NCBI GenBank assembly: GCA_004194705.1
Contig: SADC01000473.1
Span: forward strand, 62,001-126,000
Source of the DNA: Ditylenchus dipsaci
Lineage: Eukaryota > Nematoda > Chromadorea > Rhabditida > Anguinidae
Direction: 5' to 3'
DNA length: 64,000 bases
The notes beneath the pieces are model-generated. The model made no database searches, was not told the DNA's origin, and was given only the letters and a program-made list of their open reading frames with translations. Both the position numbers and the translations under genes were made by a program. This document shows, piece by piece, positions 24,058-35,650 of the stretch (its first letter is position 1; the number at the start of each line of letters is the position of its first letter).

Positions 24058-24845
24058 TTTAAATGATAAGACACCAGGGCAATGTCTTTTAATTTTTTTG
24101 CAGTCATCCCCTTTAAACCGGCACCTCACCCCCTTCAAGTTCGTTCCCGCCTATGGTCTGACACTTTTTTTTACTTCAAATTTTAAAGTTTTTTTTGTCA
24201 AAAACTGATTCTCAGTCCAGTCCGAGCATTTCAGGATTCTAATTTTGCCGATCATTTTTGTAGATGACAATAAGTTTGCAGAAAAGATCCGCGGGTATAC
24301 GATAAACCGATACCCTCGATTACCACCGATCTTTACGTCGAAACTAATAAGATTTTGAAAACCATTAATAATATATAAATCTTTGTGATATGTAAGACTA
24401 GACTGACCCAAAAAGACTGGAAAGTTTTTAAAAATAGTGTCGGACCCAAGTCAGGAACTAATTGAGGGTGCCGGTCCAACGGCAGCCGCTATCTATGTTA
24501 ATACTTTTAGGAACCCATACTGGGACGCAACACAGAGAATGACTGATGTTTTAGAGATCTTTTTATCTATTGACCACTGAACGCAACAAAGGGATTTTCT
24601 AATCAATATCGAATTTTAACCAACTGAAAACGCCACATCATTTACTAACTACAGAAAATCTTGATTAATTTCTGCTAAGTTTTTTCACAAGTTTTGGACG
24701 AAAAGTTTTCCACTTTGTCGCACAATTAGATCACATCTTTCTATAATTTTTTGTGAAATATTCGGGTGACGCACTGAGAGCGTTTCCTTTTCAGTATAAA
24801 TCAGGACGCACACGGAGATGCAACTCGGACGAAACTTAGAGAGTT
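24058..24845. other. Spacer with a diverged repeat at 24,150-24,440
   Basis: The stretch with cgataaaccgataccctcga and ctttgtgatatgtaagactagactga resembles 59,030-59,345 (cgataaaccgacac, ccttgtgatatttcggagtagactga). No gene supported. Confidence 0.5.
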
Positions 24846-25035
24846 CTCTATAGGGTAATTCCTTAAATGGGGCATGCGCTCATCTGTTTTACAGAAATTT
24901 GTCGAATGATTGAACTTCTAGACACATTTTTCAGCTTGATTTCTAACGAAACGGGCCTAGAATTCAATTTTAGGCATAGTTTTGTTAGAAACCAAGTTTA
25001 ATAACCGTACTGAAGTTCAATAATTAAAAAAATTG
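24846..25035. repeat. Diverged relative of the 13.3 kb foldback
   Basis: Arms around ggcctagaattcaattttaggc and gattgaacttctag versus gtactgaagttcaat. Arms are imperfect. Confidence 0.55.
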
Positions 25036-25199
25036 CATTGGCATTTTAAATTGCATTTTAATCTACAAAATAACGGTTTTGCTGGCTTTTTAAAGTCATA
25101 CTTATGATGACAATAATAATTTGGCAAACTAAATGCAAACTAAACTCATTCCGAAATTATTTTTTAACATTAACAATAAATGATCAAAAACCACAGAGC

Positions 25200-25260
25200 A
25201 GACACGGAATCGAAACTGGGAAATCGAACCTGCGATCGACAATCACCACGACGCTATGTC
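25200..25260 (-). repeat. tRNA-like relic with A and B boxes
   Basis: On the minus strand: taggccatgacatagcg (A-box-like) and gcaggttcgatttccc (B box) at roughly tRNA spacing. The acceptor stem is not evident. Confidence 0.4.
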
Positions 25261-25271
25261 ATGGCCTATGA

Positions 25272-25500
25272 CAGCACTGGCAACCGGAAATTTAGCATAA
25301 GTTGTACTAAATATCCGCCGGAGGAAAATTTTTTAACCCACTTTTTGCCGACGGATCGAGCTGATTTTTTTATCAGGATCTGTTGACGTACTCAAGAGTA
25401 ACTAGTCTAAACAAAATCAGCTTCATCCGTCGCCAAAAAGTGGGTTGAAATTTTTCATCCGACGGTCATTTGCACAATTTACGCTAAGTGTGCTATGGGA
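25272..25500. repeat. Foldback, GGCAACCGG-family
   Basis: Starts ggcaaccggaaatttagcat; inverted inner arms are acccactttttgccgacgga and tccgtcgccaaaaagtgggt. Related to the nearly perfect copy at 44,122-44,323. Confidence 0.7.
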
Positions 25501-25534
25501 TCCGAAAATAGTAGGCTCACAGAAAAATACTCTT

Positions 25535-25600
25535 TGGAGAGGGTGCACTTGGGCTTTTACGCAACGCTATACCACTGAACTAACTGGGCAACTTATATAA
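25535..25600 (-). repeat. tRNA A-box-like half
   Basis: On the minus strand: cccagttagttcagtggtat followed by agcgttgcgt, a textbook-like D-arm sequence. The following part (aaaagcccaagtgcacc) recurs in the MITE at 5,187-5,844 instead of forming a T-arm, so this is a chimeric fragment. Confidence 0.4.
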
Positions 25601-26918
25601 ATCTCGTTTTTTTTATTTTGATATACCAATAATACATGATTCAAATTATTTATGGTGTAAAAAAGTGTCCCGCGCAATTGAATTCGTCGAATTCATATGT
25701 CATAAAAAATAGGGTCCTTCAAGACCTCGTATACATAACTTCACGGCCAAAAAAATTGACGCCGCGAGCCGACACCAGCGCCCGGTCTACCAAATCGGGC
25801 CGGCGCCTGATTTTGGCGCAATTTTCGCGGCGCTGAACCGGCGCCATTGCTGGCTATTAGTGGAACTATTAGTGAAAAATGTTGCCACAGTACTACTTCG
25901 TATTTTTTCAGAAACTTGAAAATTCTCTCGCTAACGACTAAATTACTTGAAAGATGTTATGAAAGTAATATAATGTGCGTTTTGAGCAAAATATTGAACA
26001 TTTTTCGCAGGATGTATACTTACTGAGTAGTATAGTACCCCCTTTTTTCGCCGGGTAGCCACAAAAAGGGAAAAATAATATTGATATTGAAACCTTATCA
26101 TATGTCTTTACTTATTTACTTCAATGATTTCTCATTCTCTTACCAGATCAGGCGCCTATATTGAATCTTCAGAAAATTTTTTAGGGCTCAGATAACTTAA
26201 TTGCAGATGTGATTCATAAATGTTACTGAGATCATTCTATGTAAGGATTCTTACCAATCCTACAGTCTAACTCTTAATTGTTTGAAGCCTAAGCCTAAGC
26301 CTGTAAGACCTAAGTCCAAACAGTAACTTTTTCCCTGAAGAAACGAGACTTTCGAGAATACATTTCTTTTGAAAATCCAATTTGATGTAATTGAAAACCT
26401 AGTCCTTTAAATAGGCCAAGCCTAGGTAATTTTGAAACCGAAAAAAGAGTCTAAAATAATTTCAGAATACGCAACCCTAAAAAACATTTCCAGAAAACAG
26501 AAGCCTAATATAAATTTGAAAGCCCAAAGTCAAAGTATTTTTTAAGCCAAAGTCTGGAAGATATGTAAACACAAGTGTTTTCTATTTAAGCAATTATACA
26601 AGTATATATTTTTAACAATGAAACAAATATTCAGACTAGCTACCCCAGACTTAAGTCTCTAAGTTCAGAAAAGTTATGGGAAAAAAGTAGCTTGAGTATA
26701 ACTCTAGCTTTTCTTGAACAACCGCCGTATTACAATGCTATATGAGAAAACCATCCATGCCACTTGGAATACTTAACTATCAGGATCATATAAATATTTT
26801 GGATTCAATTTTATTTTTTTACTGTTTTCATGTTTTTTTTTAAATTTTTACCATTTTTTGAAAATGAATAAAATATTCGTATCCAAAGGTAAAATCCTGT
26901 AGTCTGAGCGATAGCTTT
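25601..26918. other. Spacer with one GC patch
   Basis: A GC-rich patch with gccgacaccagcgcccgg and ggccggcgcc lies at 25,765-25,850. Repeated words such as aagcctaagcctaagcc at 26,285-26,303 link it to the foldback families. No gene supported. Confidence 0.45.
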
Positions 26919-26935
26919 NNNNNNNNNNNNNNNNN
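26919..26935. other. Assembly gap (run of N)
   Basis: Seventeen N characters. Sequence on the right is an imperfect tandem duplication, which suggests difficult gap closure. Confidence 0.99.
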
Positions 26936-26963
26936 CGATTTATCTACACATTCATGCATTAAA

Positions 26964-27262
26964 AACAGAAATAATTTTTGGCATGTCTATTCCAGAGAAA
27001 TTGATGGCCTCGTAAGCGTTAAATCGATCAATTATCATATCATGTCGGTAAATACCATCATAAAACTGAAAGTATAATTAGCACAAGAATAAGCTGAAAC
27101 GAAATAAAAACAGAAATAAAATTTTTGGCATTCTCTATTCCAGGAAATTGATGCCTCGTAAGCGTAAAATCGATCATCTTATTCATATCATTGTCGGTAA
27201 AATACATCATAAAAACTTGAAGTATAATTTAGCACAAGAATACTGAAAACGAAAAAACAGAA
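26964..27262. repeat. Two adjacent ~150 bp copies differing by indels
   Basis: Copy 1 (about 26,964-27,108) and copy 2 (about 27,109-27,262) share aattgatg..cctcgtaagcgt, aaatcgatca, tgtcggtaaa, gtataat.tagcacaagaat and cgaaa.aaaacagaaat in order. Nearly all differences are one- or few-base indels, a pattern expected from noisy reads placed twice beside the gap. Confidence 0.8.
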
Positions 27263-28104
27263 ATAAATTTTTTGAAGAAAATCAACAGGGGGTACCAATG
27301 ACATTTTTTTCGGAGGACTTCTAACACATATTGAGCCACTTTGTTTCTCAACTCAAAGCTAATCTTTTGGCTGTGTGGTTATATCTTCCTACAGATATCT
27401 CTCAGCAAATAGCGGTAAATTAATACGAAATTTTTTTAGAGTCACTAGTTTTTATAGGATCAGAAGCTTGGATAAATACCAGAACTACCTACCTCCCTTA
27501 ATAAACAATGATATGGCGTATACACTTTTTTTAAATCAGCTATTCATCAGCTATACAAAGGTTGTTTGTCAGTTTGGGTCCGTACTATGTAAAGTTTCGT
27601 TGTAAAAAGTTTCACTGTGCCATAACAATCCAAAAAAGCTTTGAATTTGAAAAAAGGGTCTAGAAAAATTAGTTCAAAAATTCAAAAAATGGGCTTGGAA
27701 CAATAAAAGGGAGTCTTCCAGAGTTACTGAGTGTTTGTCTAATTTTCGGCTAATTTGAGAAAAATTGAATGATTGAAAAATGTTGGAAAACAATAAATAC
27801 TGTTTCACACCTGGATGCAAATGGATAAAATAGCAAGATTCAACAGCAAGATTCCCGATTGTACCGAATCCAAAGCACTAGAATTTATGACAGTTCGGCT
27901 GGTCCATTCCACACCCATTACAAATGCTGATCCGATTGCTAGACGAACATCTGCCTGGATTCAGCTACTTGGTAGCAGTCTAGGCCTTTATTTTGTAGGC
28001 TTCGAGAAAAGAAAAAAGCTAAAACAAAGATAGTACCATACAACCTTTTTAATCGATCAGGACTATTATGGTAACACTATAGAATTACCATCCAACCCCC
28101 CGCC
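27263..28104. other. Unassigned spacer
   Basis: A single caacagggggtaccaatg at about 27,285 looks like one diverged end of the CCTTGG family. No gene supported. Confidence 0.4.
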
Positions 28105-29062
28105 CCCCCTTTGCTGGCAAAAATTTACTTTCCTGAGGGAAAGGACCCGTCATATTGTTTCTCGTGCTCTGAACGGCACGCAAACACTTTGGTCTCAAAA
28201 AATCGATTTTTTTTATTCGCCTTCGTCCTCAAGGTGAAAAAAAATATTTTTGAATTCCGCCAAAACATTTTTGAATGGATTTGTGGCTGTATTAAAAGGA
28301 CCACTTTCATGGCAAACCTTGAAGAGTGAATTCTGGACTATTTCGGATGTCTTACTATGTTTTTCAACCCCTTGGCAAAAAAAATCTTTCATGCATTTTT
28401 GATGAAAGGACCATAGCCGTCGCCGACAACGAGAATTTCAAATATTTGAATTCGCGCAGGACAGTTTTTTTCGTCTTTCATTGTACTCTTTTGAGTCATT
28501 CGAAGCAAGTCAAAAGAGTACAGTGCGAGACGAAAGAGAACTGTACCGCGCGGATTCAAACATTTGAAATTCTCGTTGTCGGCGACGGCTATGGTCCTTT
28601 AAAGCCTCGTGTCTAAGATTCCCCCTTCGGGGGGCGCAGTGGCTTGGTTGCTTGGGGTTGAGATGCGCACAATCACATAACTTAGACACAAATCACTCGA
28701 AAGTGACTCTGGATGCATGAAAAAAACATGCATACCAGAGTTTATTTACGCGGTAAGCCCCAGTATTCAAAACTATGTTTTAACATCTTCTTGTCAGTGG
28801 GCCCTCTATGATTAGTGCCCTTTCATTCCACTCCCTCCCAATACAGCCCTAATTCCCTCAGAAAATATTTTAGGCAGAAAATCAAAAAAAAAATTTTTTT
28901 TACTTTTCTTTATTGTTAACCTTGGGGGCCGACGCAAATCGAATTTTTTTTCGGGTTTTTGAAACCAAAGTGTTTCCGTGCCGTTTAGAGCACGAGAAAC
29001 AATATGAGACGGGTCCTTTTTTCTTGAAGAAAAGTAAATTTTTCACCAGCTGGATGGGGTGG
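28105..29062. mobile_element. Foldback element with nested MITE
   Basis: Arms: aaaatttactttcctgaggg and aggacccgtcatattgtttc on the left pair with gaaacaatatgagacgggtc and aagaaaagtaaattttt on the right. The interior contains the GGACCAT-family MITE (28,404-28,602), a gtctaag module (28,612-28,690) and a segment ending in ccctcccaatacagccct that also occurs in the 1,449-2,417 element. It is a composite of several families. Confidence 0.8.
28404..28602. mobile_element. MITE, GGACCAT-end family, copy C
   Basis: Almost perfect inverted repeat of ~200 bp: aaggaccatagccgtcgccg on the left and cggcgacggctatggtcctt on the right, then acaacgagaatttcaaat and atttgaaattctcgttgt. This is the cleanest copy of the family. 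Confidence 0.9.
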
Positions 29063-30069
29063 AATTTATAGTATAGCCGGTTTATTTTCAATACCAGAAA
29101 AATTTCAAATCGTAAATCAAAAATGGTCTTAACTTTGAAATCCTAGTCAAAAAAATCGGGGCTGGGGTTATCGGGGTCATGCGGTGATAAATGACTGTAA
29201 TCTGAATTATTTGTGTTTTCGCTCTTTTTTAAGTTCGGTGACCTGATTTAGCATACCTGATCTGAAATGCCATATCATTTCTATGTTAAGACCTTGACAC
29301 ATTGAAAGATGCCCGTCTTTATGCCCATACCTATGGGGCACTTTCAATGGGCGCACTTTTACTTGAGTTTAGAAGGAAAATTTTTTTAGGGGAGGGGGTG
29401 TTTTTCTTACTAGGGTCGGAGGGGGTTAAGCTTCGCCATTTTTCGCCCCAACAATGCGCAACAATGCTATTTCGGAATATATTTTTAAAAATTTTTGGCC
29501 TAAAATAAATCAAAGATTTGGTCCTCCTTGGTTGAAAATTTCTAGAAATAATTTGACTTTTGACGCCGTATTCGGAATTAGCGACCTAAATCAGAAACTG
29601 TCGTACAAGCTGAAATAAATGGCCAAAACCACTGTTTATGACGTTTTAGCTACCGAAACATGTTTAAGACATGTTTTCAGGTGGTGGTGGACACATTCAG
29701 GCAAAAAAGGTTCTTTTTGGTTATCGGGAATACCCGACCTCAGCTGCTAAGACAATTTATGCGTAAGAATCGGTATTCCCGATAACCAAAAAGAACCCAA
29801 AAAGTGTTTGAGTGAAACTTGACTTTATGCCAAGGTTCCCAAGGAAATTCGATCTAAAGGTACCTGGATGACCAAAAAAGACAAAAAAAATTATACCCTG
29901 TTTGGTCACTGTGACTTAATAAAAATGAACTTTACATGAACTTCACAAAATGAACATTACATATGATCAAAACTACTTCTCTAAAAACCGAAAACTCAAT
30001 TTTACAAAAAAAATCGCTCTGAAATGTTTAAAAATTTAGGTAATGATTTTTATCTATGAATTCTTATTT
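29063..30069. other. Spacer with one hairpin
   Basis: A hairpin at 29,710-29,797 pairs ttctttttggttatcgggaa with ttcccgataaccaaaaagaa. The phrase acatgttttcaggtggtgg at about 29,668 also occurs in the direct repeats (about 3,597 and 63,237). No gene supported. Confidence 0.5.
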
Positions 30070-31310
30070 TTAAAGTGAAGACTTTACCCATGCAAAAAAT
30101 ACATTGCTGACAAGTAGAAAAAAAATGCTGCACCAAGTATGCAATGTGAAAAACGTTGCTCTGTCTGCCTTCAAAATCAATGCTATATAGAGCTCAACAT
30201 GCCAAAACACCATTGCACCAAGAATAACCATAAGTCCGAGGGCTTTAAAACATATTTTAGCAAACATGGTTGCCGGAATGGAAGAAAATTTATTCAGGTA
30301 GACTTCCATCTCATCAAACAATGAGGCGTTTTTTTGGAATCAAACAATAGTTTTGCAAAATCATTTTGCTCCTGAATACAAGATTTTATTGCAGGCTACT
30401 CCAATAATTTTCGTAATTTTTTGTGACTCTTTTCGTAATTCTTTTTTCAAATACCGAATCAACTTGCGATAAGAAATGATTAAGTATACAGTCACTCGCG
30501 ATAAACCGGCACTCCTGGGGACCAACTTGGGGTACTGGTTTACCGGGAGTAAGCTTTGTCGAATATCTTGTCGGCCAGCCAAATCAGGCTCTTTCATGTC
30601 GATAATTTTTCGAAGAATCAATGCAGTATGTAATTTCAAAAAATAATCATGTTCCTCTCTGGTTTTGCCGAAAGTTGTGTAAAGTTCAGATAAGTGAGAG
30701 AACAAACCACCCCAACGTCCCTCTCAAATGCTCGAGAAAGTGCATTTTAGGTTTGATCATAGTACTTACTTACATCAAAAACGGGAAATTACTTTTTATT
30801 TGCTAGTTTACTTGAATTTAGAAATATATAGTTTGAAAAGAATCAATCATAAACCTCGAGTTCGTTTTTTTAGTCAAATAAAGGCAATTTGTTAATTTTA
30901 CTCAGAGGAAATTGAATATATTTGGACAGAAAAAGTATCAAATATATATGAAAAGTATTCGGGACGAAAAAAGTATTGCCCGAAAATGTGCACACGTCTT
31001 CGTTTTTGCCCTTGCATTTTAAACAATCCGGCAACCTTTTGCCTTGGTCTCCCTGTTGTTATTTTGCAGTTTTGTTTGGTCTCCCTGCTGTTTCAAGGTG
31101 ACTAAAAGACTTATGGTCACTTTTAAAAAAAACACGACACTACGGAAAATACGGCAGTTCATACCTTTTTTCTTTCAGACAGCTTTTCGGCTTCTTCTTC
31201 AGCTCTTCCGCTAACAATCCAATGCACGACTAACATAGTGATGAAATATTCACAGTTAAATGCAACAGTTGTAGAATGGAATACTTGATGATCGATGTCA
31301 AACCTTGATA
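30070..31310 (-). CDS. Candidate C-terminal exons of a Frag1/DRAM/PGAP2-like membrane protein
   Basis: Two minus-strand exons. The first (about 31,165-31,300, ending at a gtatga donor) encodes VFHSTTVAFNCEYFITML, VHWIVSGRAEEEAEKLSERK. The second (about 30,070-30,321, ending in a stop) encodes FKALGLMVILGAMVFWHVEL and then ATFFTLHTWCSIFFLLVSN followed by VFFAW. Helix-loop-helix order, a charged loop between the exons and the H/N pattern near the end are reminiscent of the last transmembrane segments of Frag1/PGAP2-type proteins, which act in the ER/Golgi. Similarity was judged by eye and is weak. The upstream part could be the exons at 32.2-34.0 kb. The region between the two exons holds a diverged Tigger-like repeat (from about 30,489). 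Confidence 0.3.
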
Positions 31311-31326
31311 TTGTTGCGTGAAGAAA

Positions 31327-32148
31327 TTAAAGGAAGACAGACAATAGGGGGGGGGGGGCAGGATTTTACTAGAAAATGGGATTTCGCTACCTTAAGTAAT
31401 TTAATTTTATTTTGAACCCCTAATTTTTTTATACCAATCGTTATTACCATGAATACACCGACAAAAGACACATGAGATCGAAGATTCGAAAAAAAATTCC
31501 GAAAAATTTGCCTCGTCCAATTCAGTTGCGTAACGGTACTTTTCGAATTGTGTCAGAACTTTCATTTTCATGAATGCTCTAGTAGACTTGTTATATAAAA
31601 AGTCTAAATATACAAGTCTATATACAAGTTTAAAATGACGCGAGAAGCTGCGCTACATTTTTAGTATAACGTTGTATATGACTGTGCTTGCGAAATGTGT
31701 GAAAAAAACAAAAGTCTCAAAAAGCTCCGAAAATTTCCAAAAAAGCCTGGAACTTTTTTAGAGCTTTGGTTTTTTTTCGCAATTTTTAAGCACAGTCAAT
31801 ATACAACGTTATACTCAAAATGTAGTATAGCTTTCTGGCGTCATTTGAGCATAGACTGTAATAACAATGTCCACTGAAGCATTCATGAAAATGAAAGTTT
31901 CTGACACAATCCGAAAAGTACCGTACGCCCCTGAATTGGACCAGGACAATTTTTCGAAAAAAAAATTTTGTTTCGAAACTTCCATCTCATGTTTTTGTCG
32001 AGTGGACTCATGGTAATAACAATTAGTGTAAAAAAATTAGAGGTTAAAAATAAAAATTAACTTAAGATAGCAAAATCCTATTTTCTAGTCAAATCTCATT
32101 CCCCCCCCCCCCCCCCCGGCTTCCGCCCTATTGTCTGTCCTCCTTTAA
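31327..32148. mobile_element. Foldback element, ~820 bp
   Basis: Ends: ttaaaggaagacagacaata (left) and tattgtctgtcctcctttaa (right), each followed by a G- or C-tract. Inner pairs include gtgtcagaactttcattttc with gaaaatgaaagtttctgaca. The centre is tatacaagtctatatacaag and an inverted pair around cagtcaatatacaacgttata. No coding sequence. Confidence 0.85.
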
Positions 32149-32224
32149 AAAAAAAGGTTTTACCAGCTTCGAAGACTCAGCTGTAGATCCTTCTCGGGGT
32201 GGCAATGGTATCTTCTGGCTGAAT

Positions 32225-32585
32225 TCAGGCATGGATGCACAAACTAACAAAGCTATTTGATTGATTTTTTAGAAGATGTGAAATTTGATCTAGTACCACC
32301 TGCAATATTTGTTTGATTAGTTTGGATCCAAATTTTTTAATGGAAGCTACCGGACTTGTCATAAAACTTTTATAAAAAATTGACTTTATCCACGAAACAG
32401 CGAGAAAAGAGCCAATCAATCTAGCAGTGATAAAATCTAGGACATCTTGTCCACACTGAACTTTAGATCTGTACAACAAGTAAAAAGGGAAAGAAGACAG
32501 TAGAGATGAGGACAGTGTTCATAGTATAGTCAATGTAGATTCCCCATTTGTCATTTGGGTCAATCTCAATCACTTCGTCACAATG
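32225..32585 (-). CDS. Candidate exon of a multi-pass membrane protein
   Basis: Begins after an acceptor (tttttcag) and encodes HCDEVIEIDPNDKWGIYIDY, a hydrophobic segment MNTVLISTVFFPFLLVV, then, after an apparent one-base frameshift near 32,475, VQCGQDVLDFITARLIGSFL and further hydrophobic and basic stretches to a stop at about 32,225. No family recognised. Strand and spacing fit one gene with the exons at 31.2 and 33.6-34.0 kb. Confidence 0.35.
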
Positions 32586-32739
32586 CTGAAAAAAGTTTTT
32601 GATTGATTAACATCTGGAGTCTTTGAGTCAGACTGAAATAGTAAAACATGCATTTGTTTGGTGGGAGCTCCTTTCGAAAAGCCGACTATCTATCAATCGT
32701 AACACTTTATTCGACCTTTTAGGATTGAAAGTTAGGCTC

Positions 32740-32905
32740 AGGGTATTTTGGCCTACACTAGGAAATGTATTGAGCACTTTTTCCGGGGTATCAATGTTTT
32801 GTAACTTTTGTTACCTTTGCTCGAACTGCTTAGGCTTAGGTTTAGGCTTAGGCTTAAGAATTAAGCTTAGTGGTATACCAGCGTAGGTTGGGACGGACTA
32901 ATAAA
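32740..32905. repeat. Diverged solo arm with GCTTAGG repeats
   Basis: Contains ggcttaggtttaggcttagg and gtaggttgggacggactaat, words shared with arms at 21.2, 41.4 and 47.1 kb. Confidence 0.5.
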
Positions 32906-32912
32906 TGCCGTA

Positions 32913-33362
32913 AAGTCGACTCTCGATATAAGCACACTCTGGGGACCGGGCAAAAGTGTGCTTATATCGAGAGTGATATTTTTTTAAAGAGAATGACCAA
33001 AAGTATCGAGAAAATCACATCATATCTAAGATTTTTTCAAACACATAACAACCGAAAAGTTAAAAAACTGAATTTTTTTGTGAGTTTATTCTGTTTTTCG
33101 TTCACCAGGCCTCTTTTTTGAAATGAAAATATTTTGTGGCAAGATTTTAACGCCTTATTTACGATTCAAAGTTAACGTTTATCCCATAATAAGCGGATGT
33201 GCTTATATCGAAGGAGTTTTACTGGCCTGGGACCGGCCCGAGGTGTGCTTATATCGAGTGTGCTTATATTGAAGGTATTATTTGACCTATTTCTTTGCTG
33301 ATCAACCAAATTGGCTCCAATGTGTGCTTATATCGAAGTGTGCTTATATCGAGAGTCAACTG
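32913..33362. mobile_element. Tigger/pogo-like MITE, ~450 bp
   Basis: Ends: aagtcgactctcgatataag (left) and cttatatcgagagtcaactg (right), with TA on both sides (32,911-32,912 and 33,363-33,364). Internal copies of gtgtgcttatatcga occur several times. End sequence and TA duplication fit pogo/Tigger non-autonomous elements. Confidence 0.8.
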
Positions 33363-33560
33363 TACACACTTTTTCCGGGTAATCTGGGACTGGGACTAAT
33401 ATTTGGGTGCTTTTTATGAAGTTTATCGAAAAAGAGATTTGAAATAAAAAAAAGCGTAACGTTAACGCACCCTTTTTCCCAAGTCTGGGACTGATATCAT
33501 AGTTTATTTCATTGTTTAATGAAAAAGGGCCCAACCGAAAAACTGTGTAAAAGAATTTAC

Positions 33561-33960
33561 CTTATAGGCCAAATTCAGAACCATATTATAACTAATCCTA
33601 TAGCAGTTCCCACGGTCAAAATGCCAGCTAAAATGACGGTGGTGGGTGAGATGACATGCTGATGGGCAACACATGTAGCGTTCCTTTGTAGACTCGACGA
33701 AAAAATTGAGCAGGAGAATCAAAGTGGCAACAGCTAGTGACAAAACAGCCTGAAAATGTGTGAATTCAAAATGTTGATTTTTTAGAATTACCAAATTAAA
33801 TGCTCTAGCGAACTGGTAAGCATTGCATTTGAAAAATGTCATCCAGAATTGAATGCAATAAAAACTACAGTGATGATGTGAAAAATAAGCCTCAGTATTC
33901 GGTTCAGCGTGATTGATTTGAAAAACTGCAATGTTTGATGACACATTGCTTGACATCCCA
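33561..33960 (-). CDS. Candidate exons of a multi-pass membrane protein
   Basis: Exon 1 (about 33,792-33,958) contains NRILRLIFHIITVVFIAFNS in one frame and MTFFKCNAYQFARAFNL in the next, implying a one-base shift. Exon 2 (33,561-33,749, with a tttcag acceptor and a gtaaat donor) encodes AVLSLAVATLILLLNFFVE, then in another frame RNATCVAHQHV and TTVILAGILTVGTAIGLVII. Three strongly hydrophobic helices in sequence support a membrane protein, possibly the N-terminal part of the gene continuing to 30 kb. No family is recognised. Confidence 0.4.
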
Positions 33961-33993
33961 TCTTTGAGGTTACACAGGAAACCTCAACAAAAT

Positions 33994-34244
33994 ATTAAGT
34001 CGTGTCGAAAGTTCTGTCGTTTTATTTCAAAAGCAATATTTGTGGCGTTGTGTTTTTATCATAGATTTTTTTAACATTTTTTTAACATTTTTTAAAGTTT
34101 ACCACTCATTTTGTAGCTGAGAATCTTGGCTACAAAACGAGTGTAAACTTTTTGAAAAATGTTAAAAAAGTCTATGGTAAAAACACAACGCCACAAATAT
34201 TGCTTATGAAATAAAATGACAGAACTTTTGACACGACCTAATAG
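33994..34244. repeat. Foldback element, ~250 bp
   Basis: Arms: taagtcgtgtcgaaagttct (left) and agaacttttgacacgaccta (right); gcaatatttgtggcgttgtg pairs with cacaacgccacaaatattgc. Confidence 0.9.
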
Positions 34245-35529
34245 CTACAATAGAACTCTACCAATTACTTTTAGTAAAAGTGACAAATATATATATTTTA
34301 GAAAAGGCCAATATTTTATCAAAAGTTGCAAAGTGTATTTTATGAGAAGCGTTTTTTATGCACAATAAAATAAAGTCGTATGCAAATGCAGCACCAATTA
34401 CTGAAATCCAACACCTAAGTAATTTTTCTAGCATGTTTTTGAATCTTAGTCAAAAGTAATGTAATCTAGAACTTATTTTATGGATTCATATATTTCTTTT
34501 TAAGAAAATTTTCCATTTTTAAATAGTTTCATCGAGATTTTTGATTATCAACAAATAAAAGTTGCGCAGCACTTTTGTGCATGTAAAAACAGTTTTTCAT
34601 GCTGACTCTGAATCTGAAAATAGATTTTTGAAAATTCGACGCATACAATGGGTAACTTCCCTTTTCAATATCCCTTTATATGAGTTTTCTAATGGTATAT
34701 TGATTGAAAAAAATCATGTTTAAAAATATAACAGAATCAATTTAGGCCCTTTTTTAAACGTACACAAATTTACGGAAGGCATAGAAAATATTTGCGCAGA
34801 TGCATGTATTCGTTATACAGTCTCCAAATTCAGAATCACCATGAAAATTAGCACTGAACAGTTTTTTAAGTCATTAACGATCAGCTTATAGGCTGTCTTA
34901 CAATAGTAAAAAACAATAGTAATCAAATAGATAAAAATTAAAAAGTTATGGCAAAAACAAAACCGGCGGCAAATATGGACACCTGTATTTCGTTTGGACA
35001 ATCTATTCTTTTTCTCTGTTTAAATACGTATGCTTTGTGAAGAAAATTTTGATTTTTCAATTGTCAGCCTACAACTACTTGTTAGGCAAATTTGTTCACA
35101 CATATTTCTTTGACTGTTTGCGCCGATTGCTTGACATTTAATTTCAGCACATTCTATAGCATTTTTTCAAAAAAAATGTTAAACTAAAAACCAGCAGCTA
35201 AGAATGTAACAACGCTTGGCTTAAGAATTTTGCACTCAAAAAGATTGACAACAAACAGTCATGTTCTCTTATGCAAATGTAACTGCCTTTGATAATAAAT
35301 GTGTGTGCTGCCAGATTTTTAACAAATCTTCTATCTTGTCTCGACAGTTTTTTCCTTTCTATCGAGGCATACTTGAAAGTAGCGTCGTCAGTTGGCAAAA
35401 TGAAAGTCGGCAAAACCGCACAGCAACAACATGAAGAATAACTATTGTTTTGAAGCTAGAAAACATTTGAAAAGTATTTTCAAAAATAACTTCGAACTTT
35501 TTTTTTGATTTTTGACTATTTCAGATATA
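34245..35529. other. Unassigned spacer
   Basis: No gene or structured repeat supported. Confidence 0.45.
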
Positions 35530-35650
35530 CAGTCGAAACTCGTTATAACGAATTTCAAGGAACTGGGCTCAGGACTTCGTTTATCGAGTTTTCGTTTATG
35601 GAGTTTTGTCATAAAGAGTCAATTTTCTTAAAACCTCAAAATTTTTCTAT
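35530..35650. repeat. Left end of a Tigger-like element
   Basis: Begins ta|cagtcgaaactcgttataac, typical of Tigger/pogo-type inverted ends. The matching right end is not found, so it is truncated, perhaps by the element that starts at about 35,780. Confidence 0.55.

Noticed and set aside
27815..28033. 72-codon plus-strand ORF
   Set aside because: Composition is mixed, but there is no splice context, domain or neighbour to support it.
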